Assembly (NCBI GenBank): GCA_028023455.1 | Contig: JAQFVV010000056.1 | Span: 4,921,717 to 4,985,716, forward strand | Direction: 5' to 3' | Length of the DNA: 64,000 nt | Source of the DNA: Epiperipatus broadwayi | Lineage: Eukaryota; Onychophora; Udeonychophora; Euonychophora; Peripatidae | Shown here: positions 35,298 to 47,500 of the stretch, one piece after another | How positions within the stretch are numbered: the stretch's first letter is position 1 | How the letters are laid out: every line of letters begins with the position of its first letter | Made by a program: the position numbers and the translations under genes | Notes under the pieces: model-generated | Told to the model about the DNA's origin: nothing | Database searches by the model: none | Seen by the model: only the letters and a program-made list of their open reading frames with translations

Positions 35298-35343
35298 GGG
35301 ATTCGAACTCAGACTTTCACACAACCCTCAACTCTCCAAGCCA
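35298..35343 (-). promoter_or_regulatory. tRNA-like Pol III promoter candidate in P4
   Basis: GAGTTCGAATCCC fits the B-box consensus GGTTCGANTCC at nine of eleven positions or better. TGGCTTGGAGAG about 30 bases upstream is a plausible A box (TRGCNNARNGG). P2 and P3 keep degraded forms of the same B box (GGGTTTAAATCCC). Confidence 0.5.
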
Positions 35344-35392
35344 TCTCATATTGCTGACCCACCTGATCACACACATGTTGAAAAAATAAATA

Positions 35393-35446
35393 ATCACCAG
35401 TATCCATATTTCATGCTAAATCAGCACTCATCAGTTGGTCCAGATT
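35393..35446 (-). ncRNA. Hammerhead ribozyme, type I, intact core (copy P4)
   Basis: On the minus strand: stem I 5' strand AAUC-UGG-ACCAA, core CUGAUGA (exact consensus), stem II GUGCU-GAUUU-AGCAU, then GAA-A, stem III AU-AUGG-AU, cleavage triplet AUA, then the stem I 3' strand C-UGGU-GAUU. Compared with copy P1, the outermost stem I pair changes from G-C to A-U on both strands, a compensatory change. One A/C mismatch sits at position 1.1 and stem II closes with G-U. All catalytic core bases are present, so self-cleavage is plausible. Basis: read directly; fold not computed. Confidence 0.8.
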
Positions 35447-35585
35447 ACCATCTCCACACATATATACAATCAGTGCTCAGCTTTATACTAAGATAGAAAA
35501 TCTTTATGCTTTAATGGACAGGCTTCAAACTACTTCAACTCACAACTCTTCAGCCTTCCATTTCATTGAAAATCTGATGATGGAA

Positions 35586-38122
35586 TGTTCAAAGCCCTTG
35601 ACGATATTAATTCTGAATATTAATTTTAAAAAAAGTTAAAGTTTTTTATGTTTTTATCTTTAGGATAGCATTATTGGATTTCGTACATTTTTTATTATTT
35701 AAGAGGTTAATTAGTAAATAAAATAATTTAATACTATTTTTCAAATTTAATAAATACCAACTCTCTTATTTTTACATATAAAAAGAGCATAATATATCTA
35801 CTTACAAATTATTTTACAGAAGAAAAATGGATACTAATATAATAAGCTCATTATGTTATATTTTTTGGCTTTACATATCATATGAGTTGCCAAAGCTGTA
35901 CTGAAAATACTAATTGGTAAAATAACATTTTCCATATTTTCACAAAATGAAATGATTGGTCAATGTCAATACAAAAATTGATGCACATTTTTATAACAAT
36001 GAAATATTGAACATATAAAAATAAGTACATAAATAGTAAAAAAAAAAAATTGTGATTAAAGAGAAAACAAATATAATTCAGTTAGACAAGTTTTGCAGGA
36101 AAAAACAAAAAGGTCTCATAAAGAATCCTTTTTGCAGGATCAAACCATCCATAGTATAAACCAGGGAAACCATGAGTTGACCTGGATGTTTATCCTGGAT
36201 AATAAGGTTCAATTGCCACTACTTTTGTGAGTAGTACCAAATTAGGTTAACTGATTTCCATCACTAAAAGAGAATGTATGCCTGGTTTAATCATCTATTT
36301 CATTAAATCACTAGTCTATGCTGTCATAATATTCAACCATGAACTGCATAAAATGTTGATCTGGTGACCAGAATTCACAGGCAACTGAACAATTTGGGGC
36401 TGAAGCCAGATGCAAAATTTTGATGAAGATGAGAGGCACATTTCTAGAACTATCATAGTCACAAATGAATCACATATGCTGGAAAATGTTGCAACTAAAA
36501 AGTTGCAACAATCTTTTCTAACCTTTCTTCAGAATATTCTTGTTACTATTGTTGATAATAAAAAAAAGAGATTTGTTTATCTTTTTGGTACTTTGTTTCA
36601 ATTTTTTTTAAAAATCCTTGATTATTTTGTTGGATTCATTTTTATGACATTTGTACTACATTAAGTTTATTTTTTATTATTGTTTACTTAAATTTTTAAT
36701 AAAGGGAGAGGAGAAAAAAGAAACAACTTTGTATTATATTATTTCTTTGTTAAATCATGCAACTTTTTTACCATTTGTATTTTAGTATTATTTTTATAAA
36801 AATAGGCATAAAATTACACTATTATTTTCCCTTTTTTTTTTAAATTAAAAAAAAGTCATTTACTTCTATTAATTTCAATAAACATTTGCAATTTTAGGAA
36901 AAAACGTTTATTAATTAGTATTTTTAATATGACTTTGGTGGCTCCTCATGGTATGTAAAAGCAGAAATATAAACATAGAGTACTTACTATATTGGTAACA
37001 TGAATGACTATATTAAATTCAATATTATATAGAGTATTGATCCAATCAGGATTTTTATTTTAGCAAAATATCAGCATGAATGTATATTATAAACTAAACA
37101 AAATATCATATACATCTTTTGTTAAATATAAAATAAAAAAAAACATTTTTATTGACAGTTACATTAATAATAAATTAATTTTTATGAACACAAGTTGTCA
37201 TCTATGCAAGAAATATTCTATATATCTAAGTAAAATTTTTGAAAACTCTTTAAATTTTTAAATAGTTTTACATATTTCAAAAGTTTTTTTTTTAATTTTA
37301 TGTATTAACTTTTAAGTTATTTTTTATATATTTATTAAAATTCAAATTTCAAAAGAGAAAAATCTATGCTGTATATTAATAACATATGCATCAGTCATTG
37401 TAAATATAAATCTGTTCCATTTGAATATACATATAGCAATTGCAATTATTAAAATGACAATATTTAAATTATTTAATTCAAATTTATTTATGAAATATAC
37501 CTAAATTAAAAATTCAAGAAGTTTGCATTAGAAATATTTTAAATTTCTTTATAAATAAAAGTAAATAAGTATAGAAATATTTATATTTGTAACTAATATT
37601 CTTGTCATTTTTATAATTTCATTTATTAGTTGTCATCTCAATGTTGTTGTTTTAGCTATAAAAATAAGTTTAAATTAAATTATTGTTTTGTAAAGTTTTA
37701 ATGGTACTTTTATTAAGTAATTAGAAAACAAACATACAAAAAAAGCGACATGAAACAAACTCATATATATATATAGAGAGAGAGAAAAGAAATTAGATAT
37801 TTTTAAAAATAAAATAATAATAAAAAGTGAACAATCATCTAATTAATACTTGGGTAAAAGATAAATTAATATGAGAAAAAAGAGAAAAATGCTATTGACG
37901 AAATATTTCAGCAAGCACTGGGATAATTAAGAAGTAGTCTAAACCGTAATGATTTAAAAAAGCAATCTCAAAACATTTGTAAAGGCATCAAAGTAGAAAA
38001 AAGTAAAATAGCTTTTTATTAAATATCTGCAGAACAAAGTCCTTTACAATAGCCTCCAATAAAGAATCAATAAAGATATATAATTTCTGTATGAAGAGAA
38101 TTCTCTATTATCTAGGAATCAG
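35586..38122. other. A+T-rich stretch
   Basis: No gene was recognised. A less A+T-rich patch at 36.10-36.45 kb has no identified relatives, and the frame 36410-36664 carries no motif. (AT)n(AG)n lies near 37,764. Confidence 0.5.
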
Positions 38123-38135
38123 TAGATAATATTTT

Positions 38136-38392
38136 ACCATTAAGCATCACATGATCACATTTCCTATACTAGCACATTAATTGTTGATAAACAGAGCAAA
38201 ACTCTCCATACAGTATTGCCACCTGTGCTAAACAGAGTAATCAATGGATGCCAGAAGGCTTGTGCATAAAATCCCTATCTAATGCCTACTCATCCAATAT
38301 CCCCAGACTAGTTTCTGGCTTCTGGCCTTCGTCAGTGAGGAGCTTTAGATTTAGCACTGGTGGCAATACTGTATGGAGAATTTTGCTCTGTT
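38136..38392 (-). mobile_element. Family M retroposed element, copy M3 (complete)
   Basis: This 257-bp element is bracketed by 13-bp direct repeats, TAGATAATATTTT (38123-38135 and 38393-38405). The left end has the outer arm (TTAAGCATCACATGATCAC, TACTAGCACATTAATTGTT), then AGCAAAACTCTCCATACAG. The core includes the hammerhead-like motif (38291-38343, minus strand). The right end is the inverted terminal block GGTGGCAATACTGTATGGAG-AATTTTGCTCTGTT. Relative to the outer arm, the core is flipped compared with M1 and M4. Non-coding. Confidence 0.8.
38291..38343 (-). ncRNA. Hammerhead-like ribozyme motif (copy M3)
   Basis: On the minus strand: CCUCA, core CUGACGA (fits CUGANGA), stem II A-GGC-CAGAA-GCC-A, GAAAC, a two-base-pair stem III AC-UA-GU, cleavage triplet GUC, then UGGGG pairing with CCUCA, and AUAUUGGAU as the outer strand. 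All catalytic bases are present. The unusual point is an A/A opposition at 10.1/11.1, where natural hammerheads have G-C; it is seen in all M copies that keep the region. Activity is therefore uncertain. Confidence 0.6.
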
Positions 38393-38405
38393 TAGATAAT
38401 ATTTT

Positions 38406-41400
38406 GTTAATATTATATGGTTAGCTATATTGGTAATGAGTTAACTATTGGAATAAAAAAAATTAAGCCTGAAAATTTTTTTCAAGTTTTACCTAGTCCA
38501 GATTTGAATCCAGATCATGAGTATCTCAATCACAAGACTATAATTATTATATTTGATGACTTTATGATGAATTTAAAAATATACAAATAAATATCATGGA
38601 TTAACTACTTCTATTATTATTTTTATTTGCTTCATGTGGATCATAAATGTTGATATGGAATTTTATTTGTAAAACTGTCTCTTTTTTTATGCTTTTTCCA
38701 AAGGAAAATAGTGGGTTAATCAGGCTTATTTTTACAAATATGTATTGTTGTATTAATTTATAATATTAAGTTCTGTGTTTGATAAACTGATATAAATGTT
38801 TCAAGTGATAGTAAGTATATCTATTGAAGTGTTTAAATCTGAATCTTAAAAGACAAATTATGTCCAGTTATATCATTTTTAGTCTTAAATTTCTTCTGAA
38901 CTCTCAAGCAATAATGACATTATTTATTTTTATTTATCTATTATAAGATTCAATTGCCAATGCATATAGTACATAAAAATTGCATATGATTTCTGTAAAA
39001 AGTCACCTTTTGTCAAAGTTGTTACAATTTTATTGTAACTTTTTTATTATTTCATGTGATTATCATATAAATAAAAGCTTTTCCCTCTCAAGTACACAGT
39101 ATGTACTAAAAAATCAGATTCCATGATTGTTTTATTATTATTTTTTTTGTTACATATTAGAATACTATAAACAAATTATGAAAGTCACTTATTTCATATT
39201 GAACTGTGATAGATTGTTTAATCATTTAAAATAATGAAAATCATATATAATCAATAGCAGTATGTTCAACTAAAAAATTCAACCAATGCAAAAATGTTTG
39301 CACAAATCTGGATATATATGAAGAACAGGTTACTCATATCATTGAGAATGTTGGCTCTGTAAATATTTCATGAATTCCATTGCATGTATTTTTTTTTCAA
39401 AGATAATAAAGTATTTAGAAAAAATGGCAGTCATATAAATATATATTATTAATATATATTGCAACAAAACAAAAGTGATGTTAAGCTCTTTTTTGTAGCA
39501 GAATGAAAATGGACCATGAAAGAATGGTTCTGGTTTATTGCAATGACATTTATAAGAGAATAAAATTGTAACATAATTGTTAATTATTATTTGTTACAAA
39601 TTGGAAATAAAAACAACAATAATGGAACAATACTGTCTTATAATTAACAATATGCCTATATTAAATAAACTATTTGAAACAGAATAAAATGATGACATAA
39701 ATTTTAGTATTTGTCATGAATTGTAACATCATTTGTAATGATGTAAACCTATCGTAAACATTAAACACTATTTATAACTAACTAAAATAATTCATGAATT
39801 GATAAAAATAATGACCTTAAATGTTTCACAAAAGTAAGTACTATCATATTTGATATTTTAGGTGGTAGGATGCCATTGTGATCACTACTTTTCGGTTGTT
39901 TTAAAGTGTTGTATATGTTAAATTATTACATGTGTGACAGGCTGCAGTAATTCTATCTAAAAAGCTCCCATTTTTATGTACTAATTTTAAAAAATTACAA
40001 GAGATGTCAGCACTTTATGAACCTATGTCTGTGATTGATAGCACATTCTATTGTCCTGACAAAGCTATGAAGGAGGTAGCAATTTGTGATTGGGTGATAC
40101 TTTACATTCATATTCCCTGCAATTAAATGCCATACAAAACATTATTTTCAGTAATGGTTAATGACTATGATGCCTGATTTCTGTAAAAGATTTATTATTA
40201 AACCAAAAACTATGTCATTAGAGAGAGAGGTATCTTTGAAAACATTTTATTTTTAAAAAGATAGCTCCTAAAAAGTATACAGTACATATATGGAAACCAG
40301 AAATTAGCACAGAAAAGCCAATAGATGCTAAAAAAATTGTTTTTGTAAAAACTAAGTGAAATATTTTAATAACAATTCATAATGTATTAACTTTTAGATT
40401 TTTTTTATTTCTTTGATGATAACTTAATTCTAAATATATCATTTTTAATATCATAAAATTATAATATCTAATATTTCATTCTTTTAACTTTTTTGAATAG
40501 ATATTGTAAAGCTAATAATGATGTTTGCCTTTGTTGTCAGTAAGACCTTCAGTTAGATACTTATTTATACAATTTTAAAATATTAATTTTGCATGTTTTA
40601 GAATTTTAATTACTAAAAAACTTAAATATTTATAATATAGTCCATAAATAAATTTTGTAATATATATAAAAAAAAGATTTAATTGCACACAAAAAAATCA
40701 AACATGGCATCATAGTAAAAATATTCATTGCTAGATTTGAGGGTTGGGTTGACACTGAAAGAATTAATATACTCTACCAGTTCAGAAGCCATTTGTAACA
40801 AAATGAAAATAATAAGTATAAGAAATGAAAACTTTAATATAACTTGAAAATTTAAAACATTAATTGTAATTAAGTAAAGTATAATACAATAGTTGACCAT
40901 GTGATTCTTGAATAAAATGAAAATAATGCTAATAAAAATGAAAATAACAATACTAACAAAGTAATATCTTAAAAATAATAATATGCCCTTATTAAATAAA
41001 TCAATTGTAATGATATAACATACTTAAGAACAATAAAAAATCTTGCTAACCTACAAATTTATATATATTAATCTATTTTTAATAAAATATATAAAACTTT
41101 CTCTTTTAACCTCTGGTTTGCTTCTCGTGAATTATTTTGTTTTTTGACCAATTCAACCCCTGGTGAATTTTTTCATAAGTATTATGCATTAAAATGTGTA
41201 TATTACCATATATTTTATTATATAAAAATTTCACTAAAAAAATTATGCTAGAAGGTGAGAAAATCAAAATTCCCACTTTTACAATAGTCATAAGCCCTGT
41301 CCTGACATGTTCATGCATTGTTTGTTGCCAAGACTGTAAAACATTTGGCATTTTATGACATTATTTAAAGAAAATAGTTCCAATCACCAAAAACATGTTT

Positions 41401-43839
41401 ATTTGTGAATTTATTACAGTTTTAGATATTTTTTACAATAATTTACACTATATTTATTAGATATCAAGAAATATAAATTATTAATAACTTATTTTGACTT
41501 GAAATACTTTATTTTCAAAAATATAATGTTATATTAGCAGTGAATGTAAATATGGCCTGAAGCAATTTACAAGATTAGCTTCTACATAAGCAATCTACTT
41601 ATACTTATGAGTATAAAAATATCACAATTTTGCAATAAATATTCAAATATTTTAAACTTTTAAAGCATAATTCATTAGATATAAGAGAAATAAATAAATA
41701 TTTTTGGATTTTTAAAAATAATAAGAAATAGCAAACATTTCATTGATTTTGTAAACTGAAAATAATTCTTGTAGAAACAATAACTTCTAAACTCCTTATT
41801 TTGATTACAATCTCATTTTTTTAATATTTACAGAAACAAAATGTGAACATTTAAAATTTATTTCAGTAGTAAACAAAAATATCTATCAAATGAAGTCAAA
41901 TTTATTATTTTCTGATAAGTAATAATCATTTAATCATATATTTTACATTGATTGTGAGACAAAGAAAAATGTCAAAAAAAGCTGAAATGTGAGAGTCTTA
42001 GTATGCATGGTGAGAGAGTTAAAACTTTGCTTGGTTTACAGTTTAAAAGGTTAATAGTTTCATATTAGCTGCAGATTGTAATTCATTAAAAATCTACTAT
42101 ATGGTCAATTACTTTTACATGGCAATGTATTTTTTCCAGTTTTTAGACTTATGGCCTAGAATGAATGATTTTAGATATTTTCACACACAGAGCTTTTGAC
42201 TAGTTATTCCGGATGTGCATTCATTTCCTCCAAAATTCACATTTGTGACAAGGACTCAGAATTCAAATAATAGTTTTGTTCAGTGATCCATCATGAGGAT
42301 GATACATTTGTAGATATTTTTGTTTATAGCTGTTGGAGGATATAAATACATCTATATAAAGGATTGTTATTTTATGTGATTGACATTTGCTTTATGATTT
42401 TTTCTTACTGTTTGTTTTTAATATAGCAGTGCAGAGGATTGATTATATTCAGACTAATCTCTAAGTTTAATGAATGATTAAAAATTAAAGTTGTTCTTTT
42501 ATACCTTGCCTTTCAATTCATAATCTCAAACTGTAATAAAAATGAAATATCTCATTACTAAATTGCAATAAAATACAGTACACAAAATCGATTCATTTAG
42601 TATATATCATCATCTTTGCCAATTTATAATAATATAAAATAAAATAAACTCTTTAATTAAATAACCTTAAAATTTAGATATCCAATCATGACAGCCTGAA
42701 TTAAATGAAAGATTTTATTTGACATTTATGCAAATATTATTAACAAATCACTGCTAATTATCTTTAAAATCAATAAAGCTAAATTGCTAAACTTTAAATC
42801 ATAATTATCTTAATATGTCTAATAATAATAATCTATTATAATCAAATGTCAATATCAAAACTTAATATTTAAATTAAATTTAAAATCTATGCAGATGAGC
42901 TTTTAAATTAATTAAAACAAACCACTTTATGATAACCACCTTTATAACTAAATATCTAATTGTAATTGCCTTTATTTATCTTAAATAATTATTATATTTG
43001 TATTTTATACATTATTGAATCAATTCAGATATAACTTTCTACCTTAACATAACTGTTATATATAACTAATAAAATAATTATAATAAATTTCTAGTTACTT
43101 ATTAAATATCTAATAATTCCGAATCAAGTTATTTGTTGCCACATAAAAATGTATATGATAAAATATTAAATTTAATACAAAGAGAATAATGGATAATTGT
43201 GCAAGCACTTACCAATCCTATTGTTTAGTTTCTGGACTTGTTAATGACTACTTATAATAAATTATGTGATGTCCGTCAACAAATAGAATTGCATTATAAA
43301 ATTGAATGTCAACTAAACAACTTTATTTGTTTTAAATGAATTTAGAGTTTATTAATAATGAATATATATATAAAGTATATGACAAAAAAAAGGGTTTGAA
43401 ATATACATAATCTAATTAAATATTCTGAGATATAATCTCTGTTGAAATCAATTTAATAACATAGGTGATTGTATATTAAAATTTACATTTTCACAATTAA
43501 ATTTGATATTGAAAGTATATAAAAATAAATATGAATCATGTTATTTAATTCCATAATAAAAGTTTCTTTTTATAAATGTCTTTAACAATATTCCAACAGC
43601 TTCATTTCTAATCTAAGAAGATTTTTGAAATCTGTTTTTTTTTTCTTTTAAAATATAAATTTTAAAATAATATTGTTCTATATATATTGCACAATCACGG
43701 GTTGACTTTTAGTTATAAGGTTTTTCTTTTTAAATGATTTAACATAATGTTCTATATATGTCACTTTTAAATTTGTAATTTAGGCAAAATTATTACTTGC
43801 ATTAAGTTGTATTTTTAAATGCCATTTTTTAAAGAAATT
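38406..43839. other. Long A+T-rich stretch
   Basis: No gene was recognised. Minus-strand frames at 40679-40900 and 41106-41351 are open for 73 and 81 codons but show no known motif; the second (WQQTMHEHVRTGLMTIVK) looks slightly protein-like. A tRNA-like fragment with GATTTGAATCC lies near 38,514. Confidence 0.45.
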
Positions 43840-43971
43840 ACTAAAAACAATTTCTTCAATAATATATATATATATAACTGCCTGTGAATTGCTCCTTTCT
43901 TTTATACTAAAAACAATTTCTTCAATAATATATATATATATAACTGCCTGTGAATTGCTCCTTTCTTTTAG
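43840..43971. repeat. Perfect tandem duplication, 2 x 66 bp
   Basis: The unit ACTAAAAACAATTTC...CTCCTTTCTTTTA at 43840-43905 is repeated without visible differences from 43906. Each unit holds an identical (AT)n run and ACTGCCTGTGAATTG. Complete identity, including the (AT)n length, points to a very recent event or an assembly artefact. Confidence 0.9.
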
Positions 43972-44117
43972 ATGTGTGACTCAAACAAATTTATTCATTT
44001 CTTTTACTTTAAGTTATTAAGATATAAATTTAAAAGTTATTTTAAGTATTTTAAACTAACTTTCCAGCTATATACATGTTTATCTGTGTTTCTTAATATA
44101 TAGCTGAAATAACATAC

Positions 44118-44297
44118 ATAAATCAATTTTTCAGCAAGCTGGGTTCTCTTGGTAAACTTAATTTTTGGTCTATCAGGAAAGTATAGTCCAGATAAGAATT
44201 GTTCTGCAATTGGTTCTCCTTTCTGTCTAGAATTGTTCAAGCAAGCAGCAATCTTGTTCACATTTAAGCAGGCTAGTGAACACAGAAATGGATCTGG
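44118..44297 (-). CDS. Candidate internal host exon, unrecognised
   Basis: On the minus strand an AG (GTGAAG|CCAGATCC) begins a 180-bp open stretch ending at a strong 5' splice site, TTTAT|GTATGT. It would code for 60 residues in one frame (PDPFLCSLACL ... QKGEPIAEQFLSG ... KRTQLAEKLIY). Composition is less A+T-rich than the surroundings and the residues are varied, as in real protein. The length is a multiple of three. No family was recognised and no partner exon found. It could be a transposon relic or chance. Confidence 0.25.
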
Positions 44298-44339
44298 CTT
44301 CACAATTTAAAACTTCAGCATAGAACTATAAACTGCTGT

Positions 44340-44520
44340 TTGTTTGCATTCTTACATCTTCATGGCAGTTATCTGTATAATTCTGCCAGCTATCTCTAGC
44401 TAGATAATTGCTGCCACTTTTGCAGCTAGCTATTTCTGCTGACTCTCAAAAATTTTACCAGCCAAACTAGCAGCTGGCCAATTTGGCCAGCTACTTGCTG
44501 CCAGCTCTAGCCAAATTAAA
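44340..44520. repeat. Degenerate AGCTGGC/CCAGCTA-rich patch
   Basis: The motif CCAGCTA or its complement recurs about eight times in 130 bp (44,387-44,515), including GCAGCTGGCCAATTTGGCC. The patch is richer in G+C than its surroundings. Its origin is unknown. Confidence 0.6.
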
Positions 44521-47500
44521 CTAATATTTTTATCAACTCTTTTTATAAAAGTGATTGAGGTGATAAAAACACTAATTTAAAAACTGTTTTTATCTTTCAA
44601 TCCTTTTGAAAACAATTTTGAAATTTTACCAAATGTGTGATTGGAAAAAGTTGATTTAACTTTAATTCTTTGGAATTTTATAATTTACAAAGATTTTTAA
44701 CTAGATAGTAGAAATACATATAAGAATTAATTTAAAAAATAGATATTTTATACAAGTTTTAATTAAAAGATTTCAAAAATAAATCATGCTTGTTTTTAAA
44801 CTTCAAAATCAGAATGATAATAATTTATTTAGACCTCTTTAAATGTTTTAATTTATAATAAAATTCTGTTTTAAATCCAGAGTTATTTAACCCTTTACTT
44901 ATTATTCCAAGTGAAATGTACAAAATATCTACAACAATTTTTGTCTGTGTTTATTTCTACTTTTTCTTTATATATGTGTGTGCATATGTACAACTGTGAA
45001 AACATATTAGATGCTGAATTAAGTTTCATATGGAATATACAATAGCCTTTTAGTTATAGATTGGCTTTCACATGCATGATTTCTGATGTGCAAAGAAAGA
45101 GATTAAAGATTCAGTATTGCTTTTAATTTCTCTCTGTAGAATTGTGTTCATTTGTCTCTGATTTTTTTAGTACCTTCATGTATTTAAATGAGTGTAGGCA
45201 TTGGACACTGGGATTGAGCCTGCAATTAAATTTTCCTCTAATTACATATATAGAAATGTTGTCTCAATATTTTTAGATATGGGAGTTTATATAAATATGT
45301 AGTTATAAGAAGCTTTTAATATTAAATAAGTAATGTTGGGCCAAGCTTAGCATGCTGAGAGTTGATAGTTGTTTATCGAATGTGGAATTAGCATATTGAA
45401 TCTTTTAATTTTTTTATATGTGAGTATTTAATGCATCTTACAAAGTGTTTTTAATTTATAGCAATCTTGAATCTATGATAAATATTATGCATTCAAATTT
45501 AAGGTACTAAATGATATTTAAACTTTTTCTGCCATAATCTATCTAAAGATTTGTAAGAAATAGTAATTGGAAAACATAATTCAATTAAGTGTACACTTTG
45601 CAACTACACTGATATTATTTTCACTAGCATTCAAGGCAAATTATAGTTAAAATAGTCAGTTTTTATTTATTTATTTCCCAAGATTGTCTGGCATTGCCAT
45701 AAGGCACAAGAGCTTTTATTTTCTTTTTATTTTATATCCAATAATTTTTATTTATTAAATTGTTTACTTTTATTATTAACATGTTCAATGATATTTCATA
45801 GCAAACAGAAACATTACTAGTAAATGTTCAAATAAAAAAAAGTCAATTCCCAATTGACTGATAGCTCGTTTGATTGTATGATGGAATTAATCCGACTTTT
45901 GGATTTACTGTGAGTATTTGTAATAATAACAAAGTATCACATGACTTCTCCGATTACTCAACATCCATTTTCAAGAGCTGTTCTCTTCACTCCATTACAT
46001 AGATTCTTTTTTAGTACTGAATAATCAGTGGATACTAAATGGTAATACATTGCTCTAATGAAATTCAAAGCCAGAAGAGATAAACTTATACATCTAGCTA
46101 ATGATAGTCTGATTTTTTTTTTTTTTTAAAAATGAGATTTTGAACCCAAGGCAAGTTATTTGTATAGTTATATAGATCTGATAACAAATAATAATTAAAT
46201 ATTTTACTTAGTTCAATTGTATTCTAATTGTAAGCTTTTTCTACCTTTTCATTGGGTAATATAATTCCTAAAACTTTCTTAGTTTATTCAATGGTAATTA
46301 TTTCCACCTTTCTTTAGGGCCATTTAATATAAGAATGAGCAATTAATGGATTCTATTTTTTTAACAAATGTCTTCATCAGTGGGAACTTAAGATTTATAG
46401 GTGGAACTAATGCCTGTATGACTTGAATTCAGAACCTTGGACTATTATTTTAAATAGCATAAAAGAGTTAAATGTGGCTGCTAGATGATAATGCTAAAAT
46501 ATCTAGTTTAGGTTCATTGATTACTTAAGCTTAGACGAGATGTCTCTAAAGTAAAATAAAAATAATTGCTCTTAAAATATTTGTAATACATTAGTTTTTT
46601 TAATCAATTACTTTTTATTAATAATATCATCATCTATTTATAATCCATCTAGTATACAGTAATGTAATTGCAGAAAAAATAGATGTTGATATGTCTGTTT
46701 ACTTTTTATTGTCATAAGTCAAATATATAAATATAAAGCTAAATATAATAACTTTATTAGATATGCCAAGTTAACAAAATCAAAGGTGGATTGAAATTAT
46801 TCTGACTGACATTGTCAGGTATCTTCATTTTTAAAAATATATTCCAACATTCTTAAGCTTCAAGTGTTTTTAAAATAATTTATATAGATTTAGTGCAAGT
46901 TTATTCTTCAGAGTTATTTTTGTTGCAGCTATTTAATGCAGAAATAATGTTCTATTAATTATAGGTGAAATAATTTATTTTACCACATTTGATTGTAGAA
47001 TCAAAACTTATGCTAAAAGCTTATTTATCAATAATGGTACAGGATCACGTGGCAAAGATTTCAATCTTTGAAATCAGTAGTAATTTATTATATAAAAAAT
47101 ATTTTTTTTATAAAGTCAGTTTTTTATTATCTGATGTAAGTCCAATAATTCACAGACATCCGTAGGCTGACAGAAATAAATAAAAATCTCAAATCCTTTT
47201 TTGAAAATCATCCACATCCTAATCTTTCATGCTGCTGTTTTTAAGTACTCAAATATATAATGGCAGTTTATTATATTATAGAGAATAAAGATATCGCTCC
47301 ATTGATTCAAAGATAAATAGCATAAAATTATACAACTATCTGAGAATGTTATTCTAATTTTCATGATCTAAACTTACCCACTCTAAATTTTTATTTAGAA
47401 TTATCTAAGAAACATAATATATAAGCATTTTTATTCATTATTTTATATTGGTCACATTAGGTTCTGTAAGTGCAAATTATTTTTAATCCTTTTTGTGCAC

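Larger units (their letters stand above)
35297..35585 (-). repeat. Family P repeat copy P4 (best preserved)
   Basis: On the minus strand the order is: a block CTGAAGAGTTGTGAGTTGAAG, then CTTTAAAGC-like and TGAGCACTGAT blocks, the hammerhead (35446-35393), CACATGTGTGTGATCAGGTG, and a tRNA-like end. That end has a candidate A box TGGCTTGGAGAGTTGAGG (35343-35326) and B box GAGTTCGAATCCC (35310-35298). A hammerhead plus a Pol III-type promoter recalls the schistosome Sm-alpha family; function here is inferred. Confidence 0.7.
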
